A DNA stretch of 64,000 bases from Bacteroidetes bacterium ADurb.Bin012 (GTDB lineage: Bacteria; Bacteroidota; Bacteroidia; Bacteroidales; TTA-H9), in assembly GCA_002071415.1 (NCBI GenBank), contig MWFC01000002.1:96366-160365 (forward strand). The letters run 5' to 3'. The first letter of the stretch is position 1; each line of letters begins with the position of its first letter. The translations under genes were made by a program, and so were the position numbers. Shown in pieces: positions 9,703 through 19,138 of this stretch. Below the pieces are notes generated by a model. That model was not told the origin of the DNA. It searched no databases and saw only the letters and a program-made list of their open reading frames with translations.

Positions 9703-10196
9703 AAAATCTCCGTCAATTCTTTTAAATGATGGATTACCCTATCAGCATCAGGGTTTAGATTTGCCTGTTTCCATTCATCGAAAAATATAGTATGAAGCCC
9801 GGCTTGTTTTGCTCCTACGATGTCCTTATCATAAGAATTGCCTATTATGACTGTTTGTGAAGGAGGTATTCCAATTTCATGGCAAATTTTTTCGAAGAAG
9901 GCGGGAAGAGGTTTGCTTACTCTCAAATCGATAGATGAATAAAAATATTGAAAATAACGTGCAATATCCACACGTTCGAGTGCCTTGATCATGGCTTGTG
10001 TATCGCTTACTCCAGCATTGGTTGCCACACATAAATTATATTTTTTCGAGAGATATTCCAAGGCTTCTGTGGCGCTGGGAATTAATTCTACCTTTCCCCA
10101 CATATACATGGGTTGCTGAAGTTCAGGGTTATCGCGCATCAAGGTATTTCCCCAATCGAAAATAACAAGTTTTATATTGACTATGTGATTGTTCAT
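9699..10196 (-). CDS. HAD-superfamily hydrolase (IA type)
   Basis: A small cytoplasmic HAD fold protein of 165 residues. Motif I reads D14-W-G16-N-T18, motif III is the Lys of VSKP, and motif IV is in GNSYDKDIVGA. The nucleophile Asp14 is kept, but the second Asp of DxDxT, the usual acid/base of phosphatases, is Gly16. Such DxGxT forms are known in the superfamily without a settled substrate, so phosphatase activity cannot be assumed. Its stop overlaps the M23 peptidase start by 4 bases. The DPP III gene ends 93 bases upstream on the same strand. Confidence 0.8.
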   Translation of the reverse strand: MNNHIVNIKLVIFDWGNTLMRDNPELQQPMYMWGKVELIPSATEALEYLSKKYNLCVATNAGVSDTQAMIKALERVDIARYFQYFYSSIDLRVSKPLPAFFEKICHEIGIPPSQTVIIGNSYDKDIVGAKQAGLHTIFFDEWKQANLNPDADRVIHHLKELTEIL

Positions 10197-10289
10197 TCCG
10201 AAATTTTGTTACGGCAAATTCACGCATGGAGGACGGAAGATCGAAGAATTTCCGACGCCCTCCTGCATGCAATTCAAAGAAATGTTCAA

Positions 10290-12326
10290 TTAATTGTATA
10301 TTGGTAAAAACGAATAATTTTTCGAATAATAGAGCATTTGTTCGACGTAATCGTCGGGATAGGAAATTTCGACGTCAACCAATTGGCCATTTTCATATAT
10401 GGGTTTCATCATAGGGTTGATAAATCCTCCATAAGGAGCGAGATTCAATTTTTTATAGCGTTCGAGAATTTCCTTATGCAAAGTTTGGTCAACTTTGACG
10501 GCATAGTTTTCTACCAATTCCTTGCCTGCCGTGTAATTTCCTTCCGATTTGATGCGCTGGATTTCTGCAAGTAATTGTCCAAAAAGAGAACGCAAACGTT
10601 CATAATCATTGATAATTACGTAGGTTTTTCCATCTTTTACCTTTTTTTCGATGACTTTTTCGGGTAGGCCTTTTTGATAACACCAGGCAGCAATAAGCTG
10701 GCGGTTACGCATGTGAGCCTGTTCGATGTTTTTACCGGGTTCGATACGGGTGAGCTGAGTCATCAATCCATTCCGAATATAGGCAATGTACTCGGTTTTG
10801 GCAACATCTAGGTTGGGAATGAGTCCGAGCTCTATCATTTTTGGATCCATCATGTAATATAATGCAAACAAATCGGCACGAGCTTCTTCGAGGGCAGATT
10901 GATAATTTTTGAGAGCTTCGCTGCTTACGCCAGGTAAAAGTTGACCTGAACCATGGCCGAGGCATTCATGAAGGTCGGTGTGAAGATTATCGGCCAAGGG
11001 CCCATATTTTTTTGCCATTTCTACTTCTTCGGGAGAATAACAAAATTCTTCGAGAAATCCCGTTCCTAACGAAGCCTGATCGTAAGCATAAGTAATGTTT
11101 TCCATGGTAACCGATTTCGAACCATGTTCTTTGCGAATCCAATCGGCATTTGGCAAATTGATCCCAATAGGAGTCGAGGGATAACAATCGCCACCCAATT
11201 GTGCTACCGTAATCACTTTGGCCGAGACTCCCTTAACCTTTGGTTTCTTGAAACGAGGATCGATGGGGGAATGATCTTCGAACCACTGTGCATTTTGGCT
11301 GATGATCTTGGTACGGCGTGTGGCCTCATCATTCCGAAAATCTACTACCGATTCCCATGTGGCCTTGCGTCCCAGAGGATCGCCATAAACTTCGATGAAA
11401 CCATTTACGTAATCTACGAAGGAAGTGTCCTGTGCCCAAAGAATGTTGTACTGATCCCATGTATATAAATCGCCCGTTCGGTAATAATCGATGAGCATGA
11501 GTAGACCTTTTTTCTGGTTTTCGTTTTCCGCCACATTTACCGCCTTCTCGAGCCAGTAAATGATCTTTTGAATGGCAGGCCCATAAAGTCCATCGGCGAC
11601 ATAAGGAATTTCAACGATTTTACCTTTCTTTTTCACGACTTTCGAATTCAATCCGAGCGAAAGAGGCCGTTGTGGGTCAGGAATCTTAAAACTATTGTAA
11701 AATTCTTCTACTTCTTTTTGAGTAACTCCTTCATAAAAATTGCAGGCCGAAGAGGTTACTAAATCTTTCGAAGCATCAAGACAAACACGTTTTGGGGCAA
11801 TCTCAGGATTAAAGATGATATCAGAAATCCAGCCCAAAAACTCATCCTTCGATTGATTCACTTGAAGAGGGAGAGTATTATCGGGGCAATCAGCCACTAA
11901 CTGCAGAAAATATTCCTTACTGAACTGGGGTAAGAACTTATCCATAGAATAATGATGATGGATACCATTTGAAAACCACACCCTTTTCAAGTAAACCATG
12001 AAATTGTCCCAGTCGGCTCCACTGCGCTCGCCTCTATAGTTTTCGTAGATGGATTCGAGCGTGCGTCGAATAGCAAGGTTATATTTATAATTCTGGTCAA
12101 AAATGATATCGCGTCCGCAAAGTGCTGCCTGACTCAAATCATAAATGAGCTCTTTTTGCTGAAGACTTAAACTATCCCAGCCTGGAACTTGATAACGCAT
12201 AATTTTGATGTCGGCAAAGCGATCGATTTGCCAACGAAATTCCTCGTTTGGTTGTTTCTTTTGGGTTTGGTTGCATGCTGTGATCATAACGAAGGCAAGT
12301 AATAAAGTGTAAGAAATCTTATTCAT
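10290..12326 (-). CDS. dipeptidyl peptidase III (M49) lipoprotein
   Basis: A zinc dipeptidyl peptidase of 678 residues that removes dipeptides from peptide N-termini. It shows the M49 signature HECLGH at 453-458 and the second motif EEARAD at 480-485. The six-residue HExxGH form is specific to M49, and the Cys in it has been reported in Bacteroides DPP III. The N-terminus is a lipoprotein signal with lipobox ITAC and Cys18, so the enzyme is expected at an envelope membrane rather than in the cytosol. It lies 23 bases downstream of the phosphosulfolactate phosphatase gene and is probably co-transcribed with it. Length and both motifs agree with an active enzyme. Confidence 0.92.
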   Translation of the reverse strand: MNKISYTLLLAFVMITACNQTQKKQPNEEFRWQIDRFADIKIMRYQVPGWDSLSLQQKELIYDLSQAALCGRDIIFDQNYKYNLAIRRTLESIYENYRGERSGADWDNFMVYLKRVWFSNGIHHHYSMDKFLPQFSKEYFLQLVADCPDNTLPLQVNQSKDEFLGWISDIIFNPEIAPKRVCLDASKDLVTSSACNFYEGVTQKEVEEFYNSFKIPDPQRPLSLGLNSKVVKKKGKIVEIPYVADGLYGPAIQKIIYWLEKAVNVAENENQKKGLLMLIDYYRTGDLYTWDQYNILWAQDTSFVDYVNGFIEVYGDPLGRKATWESVVDFRNDEATRRTKIISQNAQWFEDHSPIDPRFKKPKVKGVSAKVITVAQLGGDCYPSTPIGINLPNADWIRKEHGSKSVTMENITYAYDQASLGTGFLEEFCYSPEEVEMAKKYGPLADNLHTDLHECLGHGSGQLLPGVSSEALKNYQSALEEARADLFALYYMMDPKMIELGLIPNLDVAKTEYIAYIRNGLMTQLTRIEPGKNIEQAHMRNRQLIAAWCYQKGLPEKVIEKKVKDGKTYVIINDYERLRSLFGQLLAEIQRIKSEGNYTAGKELVENYAVKVDQTLHKEILERYKKLNLAPYGGFINPMMKPIYENGQLVDVEISYPDDYVEQMLYYSKNYSFLPIYN

Positions 12327-12349
12327 AATATGAAGATTTAAAAACGGTT

Positions 12350-13105
12350 TTAATCGTAAAAATGTTCATGATTTGTTTGCGTGGCAAGACGAATCATGCC
12401 GTTTCGAGCCACGGGTACTACAGGGCAGGTATCGAAGGTAAGAGAGTAGGGAATAACATCGTCGAGCCCCAGTCGTTTTAGCCTTTGGCTATGTTCGGTC
12501 TTGAGAAGATATTCGGCAAGGTTGTTTTTAGCCAGGTTCCATAAGTCAATAGAAGCCATAACGGCATCGCTTTGGATAATTATTTGACTCGATTGCATAA
12601 GAGATGCAGCCAGTGCTCCAGCAAACACAGTGTCCTCCAAATTGAAATTGCCTTTCCAACCTGCACATAAAAGGTAAATATTCCTGCCATCCTCGATGAG
12701 CCATTTGGTTAGAGTGCTTAAATTCACAAAAGCACCTATTACTACATCGATAGTATAACCAACAACAGAAAATGCCTGAGTTCCGTTTGTAGTGCTATAC
12801 ACTATGGTTTTTCCTCTTAATTTGGGTTTCATAAAGTGAAAGGCTGAGTTACCTAGGTCGGCAAAATCGGGTTTAATTCCTTCACGCTCAGCGGCTATAA
12901 TGTATCCCCATTCCTTATAATGTCTTGCTTCTTCGAGGCTTGCCACGGGAATCATGGCTTCCACTCCATGAGCAAAGGCCGTACAAATAGAAGTTGTAGC
13001 CCTCAGAATATCTATCAACACAACCACATAGGGTGCAGACAATGCATCATGCCGAAATAGTAAAGGCGTAAATGCCAATTCGAGTTTTTGTTCTTTTCCG
13101 GACAT
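12350..13105 (-). CDS. comB: 2-phosphosulfolactate phosphatase family protein (ComB)
   Basis: A 251-residue protein of the ComB family, which hydrolyses 2-phospho-3-sulfolactate to sulfolactate, a step of coenzyme M synthesis in methanogens. Family motifs visible are LIDILRATTS near the N-terminus, EREG in the second quarter, STTNGTQA in the middle and CAGWKG with a following acidic ED pair. Bacteria such as this one do not make coenzyme M by the full methanogen route, so the physiological substrate here is uncertain. It is the first gene of the leftward run, with DPP III 23 bases downstream. Confidence 0.85.
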   Translation of the reverse strand: MSGKEQKLELAFTPLLFRHDALSAPYVVVLIDILRATTSICTAFAHGVEAMIPVASLEEARHYKEWGYIIAAEREGIKPDFADLGNSAFHFMKPKLRGKTIVYSTTNGTQAFSVVGYTIDVVIGAFVNLSTLTKWLIEDGRNIYLLCAGWKGNFNLEDTVFAGALAASLMQSSQIIIQSDAVMASIDLWNLAKNNLAEYLLKTEHSQRLKRLGLDDVIPYSLTFDTCPVVPVARNGMIRLATQTNHEHFYD

Positions 13106-13434
13106 CTATCTCTCAAATTATTTGGCCTGGCTAAATTACAAAACACCTCGGAAGTAAAAGCTTCACCTTCTTCCTGAGCTTACTTTATTCATTCATATTC
13201 AATTAATTTGTTAATTGCATGAGATTTTTTCAGTGAGCTTTATCTCAGAGATTGCCAAAACTTTTCCCAGTATAATTTTTGATGGTAATAGAAAGTTTTT
13301 CAATGCTTTTGGAACACTCATTTTAATCAATATTGCTATAATTCTTTGAATTAACTGGAGTTATATTCAATGGCAAATTTTAATTTATTTGATAATGATT
13401 GTTTATCATAAAGGTTAAAAGATGAAATTGCATC
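13106..13434. other. intergenic region between divergent genes
   Basis: About 330 very AT-rich bases between the start of comB (leftward) and the methyltransferase fragment (rightward). Promoters for both are expected here. On the minus strand a TAATTTAG stretch close to comB is near the TAnnTTTG form, but it is not clean enough to call. No gene, repeat or RNA was seen. Confidence 0.4.
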
Positions 13435-14076
13435 ATGACAAAAAGTAAAAGGCTTACTTCGTTACATGGAATAAAATCTCAAAAGAATTTGATTAACAGG
13501 AGATCATTTGAGGAGGGAACAACAGAGGCAAATGAGGCTAAAGTTGATTATCAAATACGTTATCATAGGATTTATGATGATAATTGGGATTTCCGAAACG
13601 CAAACACAAAAGAATATACGCATTGCTTTCACTCCTATCCTGCAATGGCAATTCCTCAAGTGGCAAGGAGAATCATCGAAAATTTTGGTAAAAAATCAAA
13701 ACTACTATTTGATCCATATTGTGGTACTGGAACCTCCTTGGTTGAGGCTAACTTGCAAGGAATAAATGCAATAGGAACCGATATCAATCCTTTAGCTCGG
13801 CTTATTGCAGCCGCAAAAACCACCAAAATTGACATCCAAGTTTTGGATTCATTCCTTCAGGACTTTATTAACTATATCTTCGAAATCAATTTTGAAGTAG
13901 AAAATGTAAAACCTATCTTTATTCCAGAGATCAAGAATATTGACTTTTGGTTTTGTAAGGGTAATGAAAAAAACTGGGAATCTTGCTTGGATATATTGAA
14001 AACATCGCTGATCCTGTGTCTTAGCCCCATAAATTGTAAAATTCAAGGAACTTATAACCTCTATAGAAATCATTGA
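13435..14076 (+). pseudogene. truncated site-specific DNA methyltransferase (N-terminal half only)
   Basis: The first about 165 residues look like a DNA adenine-N6 or cytosine-N4 methyltransferase: SAM-binding motif I FDPYCGTGTSLVEA near residue 92 (DPxxGxGT) followed by GTDINPLA. Family members then continue with a target-recognition region and a catalytic DPPY/SPPY motif. Here the sequence departs from the family after IKNIDFWF and stops at 213 residues with no catalytic motif in any frame downstream. The tail is probably foreign sequence. I take it as a truncated, inactive gene left from a restriction-modification or orphan methyltransferase locus. Broken opposing sequence follows at once, which suggests rearrangement. 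Confidence 0.7.
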
Positions 14077-14661
14077 GTTATGCTTGTTCCTATTACCGGA
14101 TGGTGAAATATATTTAACTTGGATTTTTCCGAATGAGAAGGAACTCCTTCAAATAACAGAAAACAAGTTTCATAATCAGGATTCAGATATTTTACGGTAT
14201 CATTTTGCCTCATACATATTAATTTCTTCACAATAAAACCTGTAGGGAAAGGGTAAATAGGCGAAAGCAACCCGAAGGTACTACCAATACTATTCATCCA
14301 TTTTTCTACATACTCGTAAAAGTGAAATCTCTTTCTGCATCCATCTTCAACGAGAATCGAATATATTTCGGTTATGATTCAATAGCTTGCCCGACCAAAG
14401 GCCTTTCACACCAACAAAAACAGTGTTGTCAATGGTTTTCGAAAAGTCATATAATATTACCTCATTTTCTCCACACGCAGCACAATTGCAATCGATTATA
14501 TAAATTCGTTTCAAATTGTCTTCTTTGATAGCTTCGCAATACTTAAAAGTAACTAAGGATAAACAGTGTTGCTCAAGATATAATATGTGGTAAAGCTTGT
14601 TGTTATAAATAGTGTCCTCACGAGACCAATATTGATAGGCTCCTACCGACAAAAACCGCAT
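14070..14661 (-). pseudogene. frameshifted gene of unknown family
   Basis: Two minus-strand frames join into one plausible protein of about 200 residues if one frameshift is allowed near 14350. The first frame ends at NRNIFDSR, while the neighbouring frame continues ILVEDGCRKRFHFYEYVEKW and then runs to 14070. The residue mix (Tyr, Phe and charged residues, a CNCAACGEN stretch with four cysteines) looks like real protein. Upstream the same strand stays coding-like to about 14800, again in a different frame, so at least two lesions are likely. No family was recognised. It faces the truncated methyltransferase and may have been part of the event that cut it. Confidence 0.4.
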
Positions 14662-15119
14662 GAATTGTTCTATTTTACTCCATATCTTATTGTGACTCTT
14701 TCTCCAATTTGTTTCGGAGTTTCATCAAGGCGAGTCGAGAGCCTTTCTATTAAAAGGGATGAATATGCGATGATGGGGTAATTTCTCTTTTTTCTTCAAA
14801 AAACTCATTGAATTTCAAAAATTCAAGTGATAGGATAATTTTTCTATTTGTCAAAGTTTAGTAAAAAAGTTGAAAATGTTTTTAGGAAAATTAAAAGCTT
14901 GGGTTGAAAATACAAAATATAAACAGATGGTAATTGGCGATGGGGGAATAAAGAATGAAAAGGAGTTATTTTTATATTTCTTCTTCTTTTTCCTATTAGC
15001 ATATTTTCCTGTTTCCTTGGCTTAAAATCCCCAATGTTTGTGCACTCCTTGCAACATTATATTTCATACTCCTTCACAAAAACCTGTAAATTTGCCCCAT
15101 TTTCCGAATCATTCGTTTT
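14662..15119. other. intergenic region with coding debris
   Basis: The left part (to about 14800) holds minus-strand sequence that reads like decayed coding DNA in shifting frames, probably the 5' part of the broken gene to its left. The right part is AT-rich. A 48-codon frame with a hydrophobic C-terminal end lies at 14876-15022 on the plus strand, but nothing supports its expression. A TAnnTTTG box at 15087 serves the next gene. Confidence 0.4.
15087..15094 (+). promoter_or_regulatory. -7 box TAAATTTG (Bacteroidota type)
   Basis: An exact match to TAnnTTTG, 25 bases before the ATG of the class V aminotransferase gene. No clear -33 TTTG was found at the usual distance, so the call rests on the -7 box and position alone. 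Confidence 0.5.
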
Positions 15120-16583
15120 ATGATTGAAGATTACTTTTCGCCATTTCGTAAGAATATAGTTGGGAATGAAAGGATGATCGAGACTCCTTTTGGGTGCAGG
15201 AAACTCATCTATGCCGATTGGATTGCAAGCGGCAGGCTCTACAAACCTATCGAAGAAAAAATGTTGAATGTTTTCGGCCCCTGGGTAGCCAATACTCATA
15301 CCGAAACCAGCGAAACTGGGACACTGATGACCAAATCGTACCAATATGCTCATCAGTTGATCAAACAACATGTACATGCCAGTCCTCATGATGTCATCAT
15401 CACTTATGGTTTTGGAATGACGGGTGTTGTAAATAAATTGCAGCGGATTCTTGGATTGAAATTTTGTGGACGTTTATTCAGTTCCACCTGTCTTGCTGAA
15501 AGGGACAAACCCATTGTGTTTATTACGCACATGGAACATCACAGCAATCATACTTCATGGTTCGAAACCGCGGCCGATGTCGAAGTGATTGGTCATACCC
15601 CAAACTTGGAAGTCGATTTAAATGATCTGGAAGACAAGTTAAAAAAGTATAAAGACAGAAAATTTAAAATTGCCTCGGTCACGGCTTGTTCGAATGTTAC
15701 GGGAATACAGCCACCCTATTACGAAATTGCCAAACTCATTCATAGTTATGGAGGTTTGTGTTTTGTAGATTTTGCCGCTTCAGCTCCTTATGTAGATATT
15801 AACATGCATCCCGACAACCCGCTCGAGAAGCTCGATGCTATTTTCTTTTCGCCCCATAAGTTTCTTGGTGGTCCCGGAAGCAGCGGTGTATTGATTTTCG
15901 ATTCATCACTCTATCATAACCCTGTCCCCGATCAGCCTGGAGGAGGAACAGTGGATTGGACAAATCCATGGGGAGAATATAAATATATCGACGACATCGA
16001 ACTTCGTGAAGATGGAGGCACTCCAGGTTTTTTACAAGCCATCCGGACAGCTTTGTGTATCGAGCTGAAAAATCGAATGGGAACCCCAAACATTCATCAA
16101 CGTGAACAACAGCTCGTTAAAAAGGCCTTCGAATTATTTCGTCGAATCCCTCATGTTCATATTCTGGCCGATGAATTCGAAGATCGACTGGGCGTTTTTT
16201 CGTTTTATATAGATAACGTACATTACAATTTAGTCGTAAAACTCTTGAACGATTTGGCTGGAATACAGGTAAGAGGTGGCTGCACTTGTGCCGGTACATA
16301 TGGACATTATTTATTGAATGTAAGTTACGAACAATCGAAACGCATTACCGATAAAATCAATCAGGGCGATTTTTCGGAAAAACCTGGCTGGGTCAGGCTT
16401 TCACTTCATCCTACAATGACGAATGAAGAGCTCGAAATTGCAGCGGCTACAACCTACGAAATTGCTACCAATATTGAGTATTATCGAGAGCAATACATTT
16501 ATGATCCAAGGAAAAACGAATTTCGGCATCGTTCTGAACCCATAGATAAAATTGTTTTTGTTAAGGATTGGTTTACTTTATAA
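15120..16583 (+). CDS. class V aminotransferase (cysteine-desulfurase-like PLP enzyme)
   Basis: A 487-residue PLP enzyme of the aminotransferase class V / NifS superfamily. The motif MEHHSNH at about 138-144 stacks on and contacts the cofactor, D217 in FVDFAA binds the pyridine nitrogen, and K247 in SPHKFLG forms the Schiff base. Near the C-terminus there is a GGCTCAG stretch, close to where desulfurases keep their persulfide cysteine. The protein is about 80 residues longer than IscS or SufS and lacks sulfur-assembly neighbours, so it may be a desulfurase or lyase of another pathway. It stands alone, with its own -7 box upstream. Confidence 0.82.
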   Translation: MIEDYFSPFRKNIVGNERMIETPFGCRKLIYADWIASGRLYKPIEEKMLNVFGPWVANTHTETSETGTLMTKSYQYAHQLIKQHVHASPHDVIITYGFGMTGVVNKLQRILGLKFCGRLFSSTCLAERDKPIVFITHMEHHSNHTSWFETAADVEVIGHTPNLEVDLNDLEDKLKKYKDRKFKIASVTACSNVTGIQPPYYEIAKLIHSYGGLCFVDFAASAPYVDINMHPDNPLEKLDAIFFSPHKFLGGPGSSGVLIFDSSLYHNPVPDQPGGGTVDWTNPWGEYKYIDDIELREDGGTPGFLQAIRTALCIELKNRMGTPNIHQREQQLVKKAFELFRRIPHVHILADEFEDRLGVFSFYIDNVHYNLVVKLLNDLAGIQVRGGCTCAGTYGHYLLNVSYEQSKRITDKINQGDFSEKPGWVRLSLHPTMTNEELEIAAATTYEIATNIEYYREQYIYDPRKNEFRHRSEPIDKIVFVKDWFTL

Positions 16584-16745
16584 AATTTTTCTTCAAGATT
16601 TTTTCATTGATAAAGACTTATTTCTATTTTTTGGTGTATCTTTATTCTTTGGTCTCTATTCCAAATTGAAAGAATTCCTGAAGATTACGCTTATTCGATC
16701 AAATACTTTACTTTAGCATTTTACTATTTCTAAAATCCTATATCC

Positions 16746-18383
16746 ATGATGAAAGAATCATACGTCGGACTTGTAAATGAGAGTCTTGAGACCAATTGGG
16801 ATCTCAAGGCCTTTAGCGATTATGAGGGTGGCACCTATTCTTTTGCCGAGGTTGCCAGTCATATCCATTATTTACATCAGCTCTATCAAAAATGCGGAAT
16901 AAAAGCAGGGGATAAAATAGCCATTTATGGTCGGAATTCGAGCAACTGGGCAATTGCTTATTTGTCGGTTATTACCTACGAAGCCATAGTAGTCCCCATA
17001 CTGCCTAACTTTGGGCCTAACGAAGTTCATCATTTGATGAATCATTCGGAGAGTTGCTTCGTATTCGCTTCGCAGTCTCTATGGGAAGCTTTGGATGCTT
17101 CGAAGATGCTTACAATAATGATGAGCATTTCTTTAGATGATTTTTCCTGTCTTTATGCGACTCAGGATACATTTCTGGATAATGTCGAGGAATTCAATCG
17201 GATAAAATCGAATCTACAGGATAAAACATGTATCAACTGGCAGGTTCCATCCAACGACAAGCTTCTGGCCATTATTTACACTTCTGGAACCACTGGTTTT
17301 TCGAAGGGGGTAATGCTGACACACAATAGCATTACAGCTAATATTGTTTTTTCGAGAAATCACATGCTCTTGAAGCCAGGCGACCGTATTCTGAGCTTAT
17401 TGCCACTGGCGCATGCATACGGATGTTCTATCGAATTTTTATACCCCTTTACTCTGGGTTGTCATATCACCTTTCTTGGGAAGACGCCATCACCTCAAGT
17501 ATTGATGCGGGCTTTTTCCGAGGTTAAACCCCGTCTTATTCTTTCTGTTCCTCTCATACTCGAGAAGATTTATAAGACTCAGGTAAAAGCAACACTTTCT
17601 ACCCCACGCATGAAAATATTTCTCGGCATTCCTTTCATCGAAAACATAGTGTATAAGAAAGTCCTTCAGAAACTCTTGGATTTTTTCGGTGATAACTTCA
17701 TTGAACTCATCATTGGAGGTGCAGCACTTAACGAGGAGGTTCAGATCTTCTTGAGGAAGATAAGATTTCCATTTACGGTAGGCTATGGAACTACGGAATG
17801 CGGTCCACTGATTACTTACGCTCCCTGGTACGAAAATCGCCTTAATTCGTGTGGTAGATGTGTGGATACCTTAGAAATGAAAATTGATTCAGCCGATCCT
17901 CAGAAAGAAGTTGGCGAAATTTTGGTAAAAGGAGAAAATGTGATGGTGGGCTATTATAAAAATCCTGAGGCTACTCGGGAAACTTTTACCAATGATGGAT
18001 GGCTGCGTACGGGCGATCTGGGCATCATGGATTCCGATGGATTTCTCTATATCAAGGGCCGAATCAAAAGCCTGATTGTTGGCCCATCAGGGCAAAACAT
18101 CTATCCCGAAGAAATTGAATCCATTATCAATAACTGGCCTTATGTAACCGAATCACTGGTTGTGGAACGGAAGAATCAACTGGTAGCATTGATTTATCCA
18201 AATATGGAAGAAGCTGATAAGGACAAGATTGGTGAAAACCAGCTGTCTGAAAGCTACAACAAACTAAGAGAAGAGATGAACAAAAAGATTCCTGCGTATA
18301 TGAATGTGAGCCGCATCGAAATCTATCCTCATGAATTCGAAAAAACCCCAAAAAATAGTATCAAACGTTTCCTGTATTCGTAA
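16746..18383 (+). CDS. AMP-forming acyl-CoA synthetase (long-chain fatty acid CoA ligase type)
   Basis: A 545-residue member of the ANL superfamily that activates a carboxylic acid with ATP to the acyl-AMP and then the CoA thioester. Motifs in order are YTSGTTGFSKG starting at residue 178 (P-loop), YGTTECGP (acyl/adenylate binding), WLRTGDLG (ribose-binding Asp), the GRIKSLIV hinge, and near the end a TPKNSIKRF stretch with the catalytic Lys. The sequence is closest in form to bacterial long-chain ligases, though a little shorter. A second Met at 16749 could be the start. Substrate chain length cannot be read from the sequence. It is monocistronic and converges with the YggS gene. Confidence 0.88.
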   Translation: MMKESYVGLVNESLETNWDLKAFSDYEGGTYSFAEVASHIHYLHQLYQKCGIKAGDKIAIYGRNSSNWAIAYLSVITYEAIVVPILPNFGPNEVHHLMNHSESCFVFASQSLWEALDASKMLTIMMSISLDDFSCLYATQDTFLDNVEEFNRIKSNLQDKTCINWQVPSNDKLLAIIYTSGTTGFSKGVMLTHNSITANIVFSRNHMLLKPGDRILSLLPLAHAYGCSIEFLYPFTLGCHITFLGKTPSPQVLMRAFSEVKPRLILSVPLILEKIYKTQVKATLSTPRMKIFLGIPFIENIVYKKVLQKLLDFFGDNFIELIIGGAALNEEVQIFLRKIRFPFTVGYGTTECGPLITYAPWYENRLNSCGRCVDTLEMKIDSADPQKEVGEILVKGENVMVGYYKNPEATRETFTNDGWLRTGDLGIMDSDGFLYIKGRIKSLIVGPSGQNIYPEEIESIINNWPYVTESLVVERKNQLVALIYPNMEEADKDKIGENQLSESYNKLREEMNKKIPAYMNVSRIEIYPHEFEKTPKNSIKRFLYS

Positions 18384-18412
18384 CAATCCTCGATAGTTAG
18401 TATTTATCGTGT

Positions 18413-19078
18413 TTACAACCTCGACCCAAATATAGCAGAGCCAATACGTACAATAGTGCTGCCTTCTTCGATCGCAATGTGGTAATCGTTGGTCATTCCC
18501 ATCGAAATCTCACAAAATGAATTTTGATGAAAGAAGTAGAGCTGTTTCAATTCTTCGAAATACATACGCAATTGTTTGAATTCTTTCCTTATAAGATTTT
18601 TATCTTCGGTAAAGGATGCCATACCCATTACTCCTTCAATGGAAATATTTTTCAATTGGGTTATGGACGGATCTTCTAATAACTTACAGGCTTCTTCCCA
18701 ATTGAGTCCAAATTTGGTTTCCTCAGTGGCGATATGAAATTGCAATAAACATGATGCGATTCTTTTATTCTTCTTTGCGTAATAATCAACCTCTTTTAGA
18801 AGGGAAAGACTGTCTATCGACTGTATCATGTTTGCAATCTTCGCAATGTATTTCACTTTATTGGATTGCAAATGTCCTATGAAATGCCACTCGATATCTT
18901 TGGGAAGCACTTCATACTTTGAGCGCATCTCCTGTGCCCTGTTTTCTCCAAAGATATTATGGCCTGCTTGGTAAGCTTCCATTATCACTTCGGGCGGATG
19001 AGTTTTGGTAACTGCTACGAGCTTAACCCCTTGAGGTAAAGTTGATAGAATTTTTTTTAGATTATCGGATACCGACAT
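18413..19078 (-). CDS. YggS/PLPBP family pyridoxal phosphate homeostasis protein
   Basis: A 221-residue single-domain PLP-binding barrel protein that buffers the cofactor in the cytoplasm. The PLP lysine is in VAVTKTHP near the N-terminus. Other family motifs are GENRAQEM, WHFIGHLQSNK, IQSIDS, FGL, MGMASF, SMGMTNDY (phosphate contact) and the RIGSAIFG end. I start at the ATG at 19078; an in-frame GTG at 19087 is the only longer option. Sixty bases separate it from the kinase gene upstream on the same strand, so it may be read with the NAD-salvage pair. Confidence 0.92.
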   Translation of the reverse strand: MSVSDNLKKILSTLPQGVKLVAVTKTHPPEVIMEAYQAGHNIFGENRAQEMRSKYEVLPKDIEWHFIGHLQSNKVKYIAKIANMIQSIDSLSLLKEVDYYAKKNKRIASCLLQFHIATEETKFGLNWEEACKLLEDPSITQLKNISIEGVMGMASFTEDKNLIRKEFKQLRMYFEELKQLYFFHQNSFCEISMGMTNDYHIAIEEGSTIVRIGSAIFGSRL

Positions 19079-19138
19079 GACGAACACTTTTGAAGAATGA
19101 AGTACAAAGGTATGAAAGCCACTCGAAGTGATGGAATT

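Noticed and set aside
14876..15022. A 48-codon plus-strand frame with a hydrophobic C-terminal end
   Set aside because: It is short, AT-rich and without a recognised family, ribosome-binding site or promoter of its own; chance is enough to explain it.
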